From Moheibacter stercoris (GTDB taxonomy: Bacteria > Bacteroidota > Bacteroidia > Flavobacteriales > Weeksellaceae): DNA of 64,000 nucleotides. The first letter of the stretch is position 1. Every line of letters begins with the position of its first letter. The stretch lies in contig NZ_JBEPMO010000001.1 in the NCBI RefSeq assembly GCF_040545805.1, positions 248,001-312,000 on the forward strand, read 5' to 3'. The notes under the pieces are model-generated. The model was given only the letters and a program-made list of their open reading frames with translations. It was not told the origin of the DNA and made no database searches. Of this stretch, positions 9,312-18,006 are shown piece by piece. The translations under genes and the position numbers were made by a program.

Positions 9312-9783
9312 AAACCTATCTGTTTACGATAAAACAAAATTACCCAATGCCGGAGCGTACCGTTTCGGCATTGTTGTTTCTCAATGGAACGATGATGTAA
9401 CGCATGGCTTACAAAAAGGTGCTATTGACGCTTTACTTGATCTAGGAGCGAAGGAAGAAAACATTTCGAACTTTGAGGTGCCAGGAAGTTTTGAGTTGAT
9501 TTACGGCGCTAATCAGCTTTGCAAGTCAGGGAAATTTGATGCGGTGATTGTCATCGGATGTGTCATTCGTGGCGAAACAGCTCATTTTGATTATGTTTGC
9601 CAAGGTGTCACCCAAGGAATTAAAGACCTCAACGTTCAACAAGATATTCCCGTAATTTTCTGTGTATTGACCGACGAGAACAAACAACAATCTTTGGATC
9701 GTTCGGGTGGAGCACATGGAAACAAAGGAACCGAAGCAGGCGTTACAGCTGTGGTTATGGCCGATTTCCGTCAAAAAATCTGA
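9295..9783 (+). CDS. ribH: 6,7-dimethyl-8-ribityllumazine synthase
   Basis: 162 residues with the lumazine synthase signatures FGIVVSQWND, VPGSFEL, VIGCVIRGETAHFDYVC and the C-terminal GxEAGxTAVVMA block. It condenses the pyrimidinedione with 3,4-dihydroxybutanone phosphate in riboflavin synthesis; its partner ribE lies far away at 58 kb. Translation appears to start at a GTG inside the end of the TPR gene, giving an overlap of 17 bases and suggesting translational coupling. Confidence 0.95.
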   Translation: MATENKNLSVYDKTKLPNAGAYRFGIVVSQWNDDVTHGLQKGAIDALLDLGAKEENISNFEVPGSFELIYGANQLCKSGKFDAVIVIGCVIRGETAHFDYVCQGVTQGIKDLNVQQDIPVIFCVLTDENKQQSLDRSGGAHGNKGTEAGVTAVVMADFRQKI

Positions 9784-9833
9784 TTCTTTTAAAAAGAATA
9801 TCGCTTCTATTTTTTCCTTTTTCGGAGTTCGAT

Positions 9834-9841
9834 TACCTTTG
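9834..9841 (+). promoter_or_regulatory. -7 box of mutL promoter
   Basis: TACCTTTG matches TAnnTTTG and ends 6 bases before the mutL ATG at 9848. No convincing -33 box. Confidence 0.45.
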
Positions 9842-9847
9842 TAGATT

Positions 9848-11632
9848 ATGATTTCTACAGGTGATGTGATACAATTGTTGCCCGACCACGTGGCGAACCA
9901 AATTGCAGCAGGCGAGGTGGTTCAGCGTCCGGCTTCCATTGTAAAAGAGTTGATTGAGAATGCAGTAGATGCAGGAGCTACCGAAATTGATTTAATTGTC
10001 AAAGATGCAGGTCGAACTTTGGTTCAAGTCATTGACAATGGTTCGGGAATGAGTGTTACCGATTTACGACTGGCGTTTGAACGTCACGCAACTTCCAAAA
10101 TTCGAACAACCGAAGACATTTTTCAAATTCAAACCAAAGGTTTTCGAGGTGAAGCATTGGCTTCCATAGCGGCAGTAGCGCAAATTGATGCTGTCACCAA
10201 AACCGATTCGGAAGAAGTTGGAAACCGATTAATTATCGAAGGAGGTCAAGTTCGTGACCAATTACCCGCAGCACATCCTAGAGGAACTTCTTTGTCGGTG
10301 AAAAATTTGTTTTACAATGTTCCCGCGAGACGAAATTTCCTCAAATCCAATCAAGTAGAACTTCGTCATATCCAAGAAGAATTCTTGCGTGTTGCCTTGG
10401 CGCATGAAAAAATTTCCTTCCGATTTTTCCACAACGATGCAGAAGTCTACATCTTAAAATCGGGGAATTTAAAACAACGAATTGTTCAGATTTTTGGGCG
10501 TAAAATTGAGGCTCAATTGGTTCCGATTTCAGAAGAAACAGAAATCGTGAAAATTTCTGGTTTTGTCGGAAAACCCGAATCAGCCAAAAAACAAAGAGGC
10601 GAGCAGTATTTCTTTGTCAACAACCGATTCATCAAGTCGCCGTATTTGCACAAAGCAATTACCGAAGCATTTGAAAATTTATTGCCCAATCAATACGTTC
10701 CTTCATACTTTTTGTATTTGGAAATTGATCCTTCCAAAATCGACATCAACATACATCCGACAAAAACGGAAATCAAATTCGAAGACGAATACGCCATTTT
10801 CGCCGTTTTACGATCGGCAGTAAAGCATTCTTTGGGACAATTCAACATCATGCCTTCCTTGGATTTCGATCAAAATCCAGATTGGGCATTTATACCGTCG
10901 GCACCTAAAAATGGCTCTATCAAAGTGCCTGAAATCCGTGTTGACAAAGACTATAATCCGTTTGAGACCAAACCAACTCCATCACAAATTCGTCCTGTTC
11001 ACGAATTTTATCAGTCTTTTACCGAATTTGAAACCGAAAACAACCATCCGGAATTTTTGTTAAATCAAGAGGAAATTGCTTTTCAAGAACAAGCGGTCAT
11101 GCAATGGATGAACAAATATTTGGTGACGCAACACCAAGGAGAATTATTGATCATCGATCAGAATCGCGCACATCAATTGGTCATTTTTGAGAAATTGAAA
11201 CAAAATGGAACTGGAAATGCCTTGAGCCAACGCTTGTTGTTTCCAGTAGAAATTTTGTCCAATGAAACCGAAATTCAATTGCTCAAAAACATAGAAATGG
11301 ATTTGGTGAAATTTGGTTTTGATGTTGAGTTTCATGGTGAAATTATCTCTGTCAATGCCTTGCCAACCGAGGTTGATACTGAAAAAGTTCCAGAGATTTT
11401 TACTGATTTCTTACACGAATTGGAAACGCATGATCAAGTGCAATTCGATGTAGAAATTTCCAAAATTATCGCGAAAAACACAGCGATTCGCAAAGGTGAA
11501 GCCTTAATGCCCGAGCAAGCCAAACATTTGGCACAGCAATTGTTGCACTTGCCCGAGCCCAACTTTTCTCCCTACGGGAAACCCATATTTGTCCAATTAC
11601 AAGAAGTAGAAATTTCGAAAAAATTAAAATAA
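9848..11632 (+). CDS. mutL: DNA mismatch repair protein MutL
   Basis: 594 residues. The N-terminal GHKL ATPase is well conserved: ELIENAVDAG, DNGSGM and TKGFRGEALASI, then PARRNFLK. The C-terminal dimerisation domain is present, but the endonuclease motifs are degenerate: DQHAxxExxxxE reads DQNRAHQLVIFE (from D437), the ACxxAIR-type motif reads KNTAIRKGE, and the C-terminal CPHGRP motif reads SPYGKP. Such changes occur in other Bacteroidota MutL proteins, so this is probably normal for the group. The rhomboid gene starts 3 bases downstream. Confidence 0.96.
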   Translation: MISTGDVIQLLPDHVANQIAAGEVVQRPASIVKELIENAVDAGATEIDLIVKDAGRTLVQVIDNGSGMSVTDLRLAFERHATSKIRTTEDIFQIQTKGFRGEALASIAAVAQIDAVTKTDSEEVGNRLIIEGGQVRDQLPAAHPRGTSLSVKNLFYNVPARRNFLKSNQVELRHIQEEFLRVALAHEKISFRFFHNDAEVYILKSGNLKQRIVQIFGRKIEAQLVPISEETEIVKISGFVGKPESAKKQRGEQYFFVNNRFIKSPYLHKAITEAFENLLPNQYVPSYFLYLEIDPSKIDINIHPTKTEIKFEDEYAIFAVLRSAVKHSLGQFNIMPSLDFDQNPDWAFIPSAPKNGSIKVPEIRVDKDYNPFETKPTPSQIRPVHEFYQSFTEFETENNHPEFLLNQEEIAFQEQAVMQWMNKYLVTQHQGELLIIDQNRAHQLVIFEKLKQNGTGNALSQRLLFPVEILSNETEIQLLKNIEMDLVKFGFDVEFHGEIISVNALPTEVDTEKVPEIFTDFLHELETHDQVQFDVEISKIIAKNTAIRKGEALMPEQAKHLAQQLLHLPEPNFSPYGKPIFVQLQEVEISKKLK

Positions 11633-11635
11633 ACT

Positions 11636-12388
11636 ATGTTCAATCAGCCCATTCCCGCCATCACAAAAAATTTATTGATCATCAATGGATTGTTCTTTTT
11701 AGCCGCTTTGGTGTTTGGTTCAAGAGGAATCGATTTGGGTGGAATTTTAGGTGCGTTTTATCCAGAATCTGTCAATTTTAGACCTTGGCAAATCATCACG
11801 CATATGTTTATGCATGCGCCTTTTCCCAATCTTTCGCATATTTTGTTCAATATGTTTGCCTTGTGGATGTTTGGGTCAACAGTAGAACAAACTTTGGGAG
11901 CTAAAAAGTTCTTAATCCTTTATTTTGCAGCAGGTTTGGGGTCTTTTATCTTATTCAATTTCACCAATTATTTACAAATTCAAAACTTAAAAGAAGTAGT
12001 TGAATCTTCAGGAGTAAATGTGTCTGCGTTTATCCAAACTTTGGTATACAATTCGTCCAGCATTCCAATGCCTAACACTTCCAATCCCCAAGCTGTAAAC
12101 GAATTAGCAGCTTATTATTTAACGCCAATGGTCGGAGCTTCGGGTGCTATTTATGGAATTTTGGTAGCTTTTGGTGTTTTGTATCCCAATGCCAAATTGG
12201 CTTTGTTGTTTTTTCCTGTTCCTGTTAAAGCGAAATATTTTATTCCAATTATGATTGCCTTGGAGTTCTTCTTGGCTATTCAAAATTATGCTTGGAACCC
12301 TATTGCACACTTTGCCCATATTGGAGGTGCAATCATCGGATTCATCTTAGTTCGAGCGTGGAAGAAAAATTTACATAGAACCTGGTAA
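11636..12388 (+). CDS. rhomboid family intramembrane serine protease (first copy)
   Basis: 250 residues, six or more membrane helices. The catalytic dyad is visible: serine S169 in GASGAIYG and histidine H228 in AHIGGA. An unusually long polar loop (about residues 110-160) separates two helices. It starts 3 bases after mutL, and the second rhomboid gene follows after 1 base, so all are probably one transcript. Substrates are unknown. Confidence 0.88.
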   Translation: MFNQPIPAITKNLLIINGLFFLAALVFGSRGIDLGGILGAFYPESVNFRPWQIITHMFMHAPFPNLSHILFNMFALWMFGSTVEQTLGAKKFLILYFAAGLGSFILFNFTNYLQIQNLKEVVESSGVNVSAFIQTLVYNSSSIPMPNTSNPQAVNELAAYYLTPMVGASGAIYGILVAFGVLYPNAKLALLFFPVPVKAKYFIPIMIALEFFLAIQNYAWNPIAHFAHIGGAIIGFILVRAWKKNLHRTW

Positions 12389-12389
12389 T

Positions 12390-13244
12390 ATGAAAGAGAT
12401 TGTAAATCAATTAAAAACTCAATTTAAAACAGGTGATATTAGCATCAAACTTATTTTCATCTGTGTAGGAATATTTATTTTAACAGCCCTTATCAATTTA
12501 ATCGCATTTGACAAAACACAGTTTTCCATAAGTGAGTTCTTTGCGGCCAAAGCCAATTTAGATGATTTTTTCCGTCAGCCTTGGGGAATTTTTACCTATT
12601 CAATATTTCATGGAAATCTTTGGCATTTGCTTCTCAACATGTTGATGATCTTTTTTGTTGGAAAATTGTTTTTACGCTATTTCAGAGGAGAAGATTTCTT
12701 AACTTTTTACCTCTTTGGATCCATTTTAGGAGCAATTTTTTTTATGGGATTTGCACCGATATTTGATTACGGAAAATCACTTGTTGGTGCTTCTGCTGGG
12801 ATTTATGCCATCTTCTTTGCATTGGTTGCCTATATACCTAAAACCAAAGTTCAATTGATGTTTTTGAACTTCAATATACCACTGGATTATGTTGGGTATG
12901 CTTTAATTGGATTTGACATTTTGATGATCCTTACAGACAATACCAATGTTGGAGGACATGTTTCGCACTTAGGTGGAGCTGCATTTGGATTTTTGTACAT
13001 GAAACAATTTGAGAAAGGAAATGATTTTCTAGGAAAATTCATACGATCCTTATTCAGCAAAAAGAAATTAAAAGTCGAGAAAGGAAGAAAAACACCTCCT
13101 CGAGATGATTATGAGTTCAACGCGCAAAAGGTCGCCAAACAACAAGAAATCGACAAAATTCTGGATAAAATTTCACGTTCCGGATACGAAAGTTTAAGCA
13201 AAGTAGAGAAAGACATTCTATTTAAAGCGGGAAAAAATGGGTAG
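12390..13244 (+). CDS. rhomboid family intramembrane serine protease (second copy)
   Basis: 284 residues. Catalytic S135 lies in GASAGIYA and H193 in GGHVSHLGGA. After the last helix there is a basic cytoplasmic tail of about 75 residues (KKKLKVEKGRKTPPRDD...), absent from the first copy. It is not a recent duplicate: sequence similarity to the first copy is limited to the active-site motifs. Its end overlaps the next gene by 8 bases. Confidence 0.87.
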   Translation: MKEIVNQLKTQFKTGDISIKLIFICVGIFILTALINLIAFDKTQFSISEFFAAKANLDDFFRQPWGIFTYSIFHGNLWHLLLNMLMIFFVGKLFLRYFRGEDFLTFYLFGSILGAIFFMGFAPIFDYGKSLVGASAGIYAIFFALVAYIPKTKVQLMFLNFNIPLDYVGYALIGFDILMILTDNTNVGGHVSHLGGAAFGFLYMKQFEKGNDFLGKFIRSLFSKKKLKVEKGRKTPPRDDYEFNAQKVAKQQEIDKILDKISRSGYESLSKVEKDILFKAGKNG

Positions 13245-14265
13245 AAAAATGTTCCAATTGAAGGGCTTTGACACGGTGTTTTTTATGTCGCATATGCTGT
13301 TTTTGCTTGTCTGTTATAGCATTTATTTAGCGCCACATATTGCACCGTCAACTTTTCCTTATTTGGGCATCATTCCCATTGTTTATCCGATTCTTATTTT
13401 CCTCAACCTCTTGATGATTTTCATCTTATTTTGGAGAAGAACGTCTTATGCCATTTTGTTTTTATTGATGTCCATTGGTCTCTATTTTCCCTTAAATAAA
13501 ACCTATCAGTTTTTTGGTAAAACACCCAATTTGGAATCCAATTTCAAAATTATCACTTGGAACGCACAGTATTTAAGGGAACCTGGTGCAAATGAATTCT
13601 TTGCCAAAGAACAACCCGATGTATTGATCATGCAAGAAGTCTACACCAAAAATGAGGGTTTCAAGGAATTAAAGTCAGAAGTGTTTTCAACTTATTACCA
13701 CGAAAACAATCAATTAACCCAAATCTTCAGCAAATATCCCATTATCGAATTTCAACAAATTTTATCGGCTGAAAACAACAATGTAGCCTGTGCTTTTTAT
13801 GCTGATTTAGATGTGGAAGATGATACCATCCGTATTGTCAATGTCTATTTAGAATCCATGTTCATCGACAAAAAATTGGTTCAACAAAGCGTGGAAAATT
13901 TTGAACAAACCGAAGAAAAATCCAAAATTATTGGAGGCAAATTGGCCAAAGGATTTCTATTGCATGAGAAACAACTCAAACAAATCCTTCCATTTGTGCA
14001 ACGATCCAAACATCCTGTGATTTTTGGAGGTGACTTAAATGCCGTTCCCAATTCTTATGAATACCAACAAATTTCGTATTATTTAAATGATGCTTTTTAT
14101 GCTGTTGGAAAAGGATCTGGAACAAGCTTTCACGATTTTAACTATCCGATGAGATTGGATTATTTATTTCACTCCGAAGAAATTCAGCCTGTGAAAGTTG
14201 AGGTCAAAAAGGACCAAAAATTATCCGATCATTACCCGATTATTGGGCATTTCAAATTACCTTAA
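13237..14265 (+). CDS. membrane-anchored endonuclease/exonuclease/phosphatase family protein
   Basis: 342 residues. Three hydrophobic helices occupy residues about 12-90, then an EEP hydrolase domain follows: ITWNAQYL, a metal-binding glutamate in LIMQEVY, GGDLNAVP and the C-terminal SDHYPI motif. Family members cleave phosphodiesters in DNA, phospholipids or inositol phosphates; the substrate cannot be told here. It overlaps the second rhomboid gene by 8 bases. Confidence 0.82.
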   Translation: MGRKMFQLKGFDTVFFMSHMLFLLVCYSIYLAPHIAPSTFPYLGIIPIVYPILIFLNLLMIFILFWRRTSYAILFLLMSIGLYFPLNKTYQFFGKTPNLESNFKIITWNAQYLREPGANEFFAKEQPDVLIMQEVYTKNEGFKELKSEVFSTYYHENNQLTQIFSKYPIIEFQQILSAENNNVACAFYADLDVEDDTIRIVNVYLESMFIDKKLVQQSVENFEQTEEKSKIIGGKLAKGFLLHEKQLKQILPFVQRSKHPVIFGGDLNAVPNSYEYQQISYYLNDAFYAVGKGSGTSFHDFNYPMRLDYLFHSEEIQPVKVEVKKDQKLSDHYPIIGHFKLP

Positions 14266-14270
14266 AATTG

Positions 14271-14278
14271 TATCTTTG
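14271..14278 (+). promoter_or_regulatory. -7 box before the HerA-like gene
   Basis: TATCTTTG matches TAnnTTTG, 19 bases before the ATG at 14298. A TTG lies upstream, but at about 25 bases spacing, longer than usual. Confidence 0.45.
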
Positions 14279-14297
14279 AATCAAATCACAAAAATCT

Positions 14298-15839
14298 ATG
14301 TCAAATAGAGAAGAATTTATTCAGGAAATTCAAAATTCCTATCAGTATAAAGGAGACAAAATAATATTAGGAAAAGCAAAATTGGACGGTGAAGTTGTCA
14401 ACGAAGCCGAAATTTCCATTGCGCTTAAAACCCTAAATCGTCACGGTTTAATTGCCGGAGCAACCGGAACCGGTAAAACCAAAACCCTACAAATTTTGGC
14501 TGAACAATTATCTGCCAAAGGAGTTCCGTCTTTGTTAATGGACATCAAAGGAGATTTAAGTGGAATCGCGATGCCAGGTAAGGCAGATGACAAAGGAATT
14601 CAAGAAAGACAAACTTTACTAGGATTGAATTACCAACCCGAAGGTTCGCCCGTTGAATTGTTGAGTTTGAGTCATGAAAAAGGAGCGAGGCTTCGTGCGA
14701 CTGTAACGGAGTTTGGGCCGATTTTGTTCAGTAAAATTCTTGAATTAAACGAAACCCAAACGAGCATTATATCCATCATTTTCAAATATTGCGACGACAA
14801 AGGATTGCCATTGGTAGACTTGATGGACATGCGAAAAGTTCTCCAATTCGTCAGTGAAAATCCAGAAGGAAAAAAAGAATTGACCACACATTATGGTACA
14901 ATTTCACCTGCATCTTTGGGAACGATTTTACGAAAAATTGTAGCATTGGAACAACAAGGCGCAACTCAATTTTTTGGGGAACCATCCTTTGATGTAAACG
15001 ACCTGATGCAAGTGAAAAATGGGCGAGGAGTGGTCAATGTGATCCGATTAACTGATATCCAAAGTAAGCCCAATTTATTTTCAACTTTCATGTTGAGTTT
15101 GTTGGCTGAAATTTATGATACATTACCGGAAGCGGGTGATTTGGACAAGCCAAAATTGACCATTTTCATAGACGAAGCACATTTGATTTTCAATGAAGCG
15201 AGCAAAGCTTTGTTGGATCAAATTGAAACCATGGTAAAATTAATCCGTTCAAAAGGCGTTGGATTGTTTTTTTGTACTCAAGTGCCAGGAGATGTTCCCG
15301 ATGCGGTTTTGAGTCAATTAGGGTTGAAAATTCAGCATGCCTTGAGAGGTTTTACAGCAAAAGACCGCAAACAAATTCAAAAAGCCGTTGAGAATTATCC
15401 GATTTCCAAATTTTATCAAGCAGACGAAGTCATCACTCAGCTAGGAATTGGTGAAGCATTTGTGACAGCATTAAACGAAAAAGGAATCCCAACGCCTTTG
15501 GCCTATACCCATATGCGTTCACCCAATTCTCGCATGGACGTCTTGACCGATGGTGAAATTCTAGCCTTGGTGAGTGGCTCTCAATTGGTAAGCAAATATG
15601 CCAATGACATCGACAAAGAATCGGCGTTTGAAATTTTGTCTCGCAAAATGGAAGAATCAGCTGCTGTAGCTGCTTCAACAGCAAATGAAAAACCTACTAC
15701 CAAGACTACGAGCAGATCGAGAAAAGAAAAATCTACGATCGAAACTATTTTAACTGATTCTACTACGAAAAGTTTTATCCGCACAATTGGAAATCATTTA
15801 ATTAGAGGATTTTTTGGTTCGCTAAAGAAAAAAAGATAG
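14298..15839 (+). CDS. HerA-like P-loop ATPase (DUF853 family)
   Basis: 513 residues with Walker A GATGTGKT (54-61), Walker B LTIFIDEAHLIF and the FCTQVPGDVPD sensor segment typical of the DUF853/HerA-FtsK group. The C-terminal tail (about 440-490) is a low-complexity Ser/Thr/Lys linker followed by a short hydrophobic, basic end. The biological role of these stand-alone ATPases is unknown. The exonuclease gene follows with no gap. Confidence 0.88.
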   Translation: MSNREEFIQEIQNSYQYKGDKIILGKAKLDGEVVNEAEISIALKTLNRHGLIAGATGTGKTKTLQILAEQLSAKGVPSLLMDIKGDLSGIAMPGKADDKGIQERQTLLGLNYQPEGSPVELLSLSHEKGARLRATVTEFGPILFSKILELNETQTSIISIIFKYCDDKGLPLVDLMDMRKVLQFVSENPEGKKELTTHYGTISPASLGTILRKIVALEQQGATQFFGEPSFDVNDLMQVKNGRGVVNVIRLTDIQSKPNLFSTFMLSLLAEIYDTLPEAGDLDKPKLTIFIDEAHLIFNEASKALLDQIETMVKLIRSKGVGLFFCTQVPGDVPDAVLSQLGLKIQHALRGFTAKDRKQIQKAVENYPISKFYQADEVITQLGIGEAFVTALNEKGIPTPLAYTHMRSPNSRMDVLTDGEILALVSGSQLVSKYANDIDKESAFEILSRKMEESAAVAASTANEKPTTKTTSRSRKEKSTIETILTDSTTKSFIRTIGNHLIRGFFGSLKKKR

Positions 15840-17192
15840 GTGTACGCAATTTTAGACATAGAAGCCACAGGAGGCAAAAAAGGGGAGGAGGACATCATCG
15901 AGGTGGCGATCTATCGTTTTGATGGAAAGAAAATTACCGACCAATTAATTTCTTTGGTGAAACCCGATCGAAAGATCGATGCCTATGTTCAAAAATTGAC
16001 ACAAATCACACCCAAAATGGTGAAAACGGCACCCAAATTTGCGGAATTGGCCAAGAGAATTATCGAAATAACTGATGGTGCCATATTGGTCGGACACAAT
16101 GTGGATTTTGACTACAGGATGTTGAAACAGGAATTCAAAAAATTTGGGTATAGTTATTATCGAGAAACCATTGATACCGTACCCTTAAGTGAAAAATATT
16201 TTCCCGAAGCTGCTTCCTATTCTCTTGGTAAATTAACCAAAGAATTGGGAATTCCTATTTCTGACCGCCATCGAGCAGCAGGTGACGCAAGAGCAACTTT
16301 GGAATTGTTCAAACTATTGCTAGACAAGGATTATCATAAAAATATTGTCAAAAAGGAAAACAAAAAAAACGAATCTACGAGTACCAAATTTTTATCGTAT
16401 TACGAAGAATTACCGAATTCCATCGGGATTTATTATGTTTTTGATAAAAATAAAAATGTCATTTTTTTATCAAAAGCTACCAATTTGGCGTTGAATGTCC
16501 GCAAGATGTTGATGGGCAAATCCAATTTGAGCAATAAAATCAGGATGGGAATTGATTCTATTAAATATCAAGTAACTGGAAATGAATTGATTTCATGGAT
16601 CAAAGAAAATCATGAAATCAAACGATTAAAACCGTCCTTAAACGAAACCAATCGAAAAATTGAATTTCCATATGGGCTCTATATTGAAATCAAAAATGGC
16701 TATAAAGCACTGATTTTACAACGATTTCGGAAACAAGAAAATGGAGCAATCATCAAATTCACTTCTTTAAGTTTAGGACAAAAATTGCTTTCCTTGATTA
16801 CAGAAGAATTTGAGCTATGTCCAAAACTAAATGAAATATCCAAAACCGAAAAATGCCTCAGTTATGAAGTAGGAGAGTGTTTTGGTGCTTGTGAAGGCAT
16901 TGAACCTGTACAAGAATACAATTCTAGAGTGGACCAATTCATGGAAAAAATTCAACTAGAAGGTAAAAGTTTTTTGATTATTGGAAGCGGACGAGACATT
17001 GGAGAAAGTTCTTTTGTTTGGGTTGAAAATGGAGAAACCCAAGGATACGGATATTACGAATTGAATCATCAAATCAAAGGATTGAAACGAATCAAAGAAC
17101 GGATGATTCCCATTGAAAATGATCCCGATATTAACCAAATGATCAAAGGTTTTTTGTTTACAGAAAAATACAAGGACCTGATTAATTTATAA
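15840..17192 (+). CDS. DnaQ-like exonuclease fused to a GIY-YIG / UvrC-like half
   Basis: 450 residues starting at a GTG directly after the preceding stop. Residues 1-170 are a DEDDh exonuclease: DIEATGG (D6, E8), HNVDFDYRML and HRAAGDARATLELF. Residues about 190-270 are a GIY-YIG domain (GIYYVFDKNKNVIFLSKATNL, degenerate after the first motif). About residues 337-365 resemble the UvrC cysteine segment (KCLSYEVGECFGACEG). This resembles the Cho/UvrC N-half fused to DnaQ seen in some Bacteroidota and Actinobacteria. A repair role is likely; whether the GIY-YIG half still cuts is unclear. Confidence 0.82.
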   Translation: MYAILDIEATGGKKGEEDIIEVAIYRFDGKKITDQLISLVKPDRKIDAYVQKLTQITPKMVKTAPKFAELAKRIIEITDGAILVGHNVDFDYRMLKQEFKKFGYSYYRETIDTVPLSEKYFPEAASYSLGKLTKELGIPISDRHRAAGDARATLELFKLLLDKDYHKNIVKKENKKNESTSTKFLSYYEELPNSIGIYYVFDKNKNVIFLSKATNLALNVRKMLMGKSNLSNKIRMGIDSIKYQVTGNELISWIKENHEIKRLKPSLNETNRKIEFPYGLYIEIKNGYKALILQRFRKQENGAIIKFTSLSLGQKLLSLITEEFELCPKLNEISKTEKCLSYEVGECFGACEGIEPVQEYNSRVDQFMEKIQLEGKSFLIIGSGRDIGESSFVWVENGETQGYGYYELNHQIKGLKRIKERMIPIENDPDINQMIKGFLFTEKYKDLINL

Positions 17193-17211
17193 CCAACTCA
17201 AGAGAGAAAAA

Positions 17212-17925
17212 ATGACTGAAAACGAAGAAAACGACCGAATAAGAGAGAAATTTAATCCTAAAAGTTGGAACGAAGTCAAGTCCAACGATTCTTGGGCATT
17301 GTTCAAAATCATGTCCGAATTTGTTGTCGGATATGAAACCATGGCCAAAGTGGGTCCAAGTGTTTCGATCTTTGGCTCTGCGCGTACACAACCCGATTCT
17401 GAATATTATCAAATGGCAGAAGAAATCGCCTATCAATTAACCCAAATTGGATTTGGAGTTATCACTGGAGGCGGTCCTGGAATCATGGAAGCTGCCAATA
17501 AAGGGGCGAGAAGAGGAAAAGGAAAATCTGCTGGAATTGGGATCAGACTTCCATTTGAAACCGGATTAAACACCTATGTTGACAATGATTACAGCATGAA
17601 CTTTGACTATTTCTTTGCGCGCAAAGTTATGTTTGTAAAATACGCCCAAGGTTTCATCGTTTTGCCCGGTGGATTGGGTACACTTGATGAATTATTTGAA
17701 GCATTGACTTTAATACAAACTCATAAAACAGGGCGTTTCCCAATTGTTTTGGTCGGTACCAAATTTTGGTCAGGCTTGATTGATTGGTTAAAAGAAACCG
17801 TTTTAAAAGAAGGCAATATTTCTGATAAAGATTTTGATTTATACCGATTGGTGGACACACCAGAAGAAGCAGTTGGTCATATCAAAGCATTTTACGATAA
17901 ATACATGGTTAAACAAAACTTCTAG
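17212..17925 (+). CDS. LOG-family nucleoside monophosphate phosphoribohydrolase (TIGR00730)
   Basis: 237 residues with the two LOG signatures, GGGPGIMEAANKGARRGKG and PGGLGTLDELFE. Family enzymes split (cytokinin-type) nucleoside 5'-monophosphates into base and ribose 5-phosphate. The N-terminal 50 residues are an acidic extension seen in the longer bacterial forms. It stands 20 bases after the exonuclease gene. Confidence 0.9.
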   Translation: MTENEENDRIREKFNPKSWNEVKSNDSWALFKIMSEFVVGYETMAKVGPSVSIFGSARTQPDSEYYQMAEEIAYQLTQIGFGVITGGGPGIMEAANKGARRGKGKSAGIGIRLPFETGLNTYVDNDYSMNFDYFFARKVMFVKYAQGFIVLPGGLGTLDELFEALTLIQTHKTGRFPIVLVGTKFWSGLIDWLKETVLKEGNISDKDFDLYRLVDTPEEAVGHIKAFYDKYMVKQNF

Positions 17926-18006
17926 CGCTTCGATACTAAACAGATAGAAAAAGCGTTGGTTCAAAAATAGGATCCTACAATGGCTGCACAACAAATATGG
18001 CGTCAA

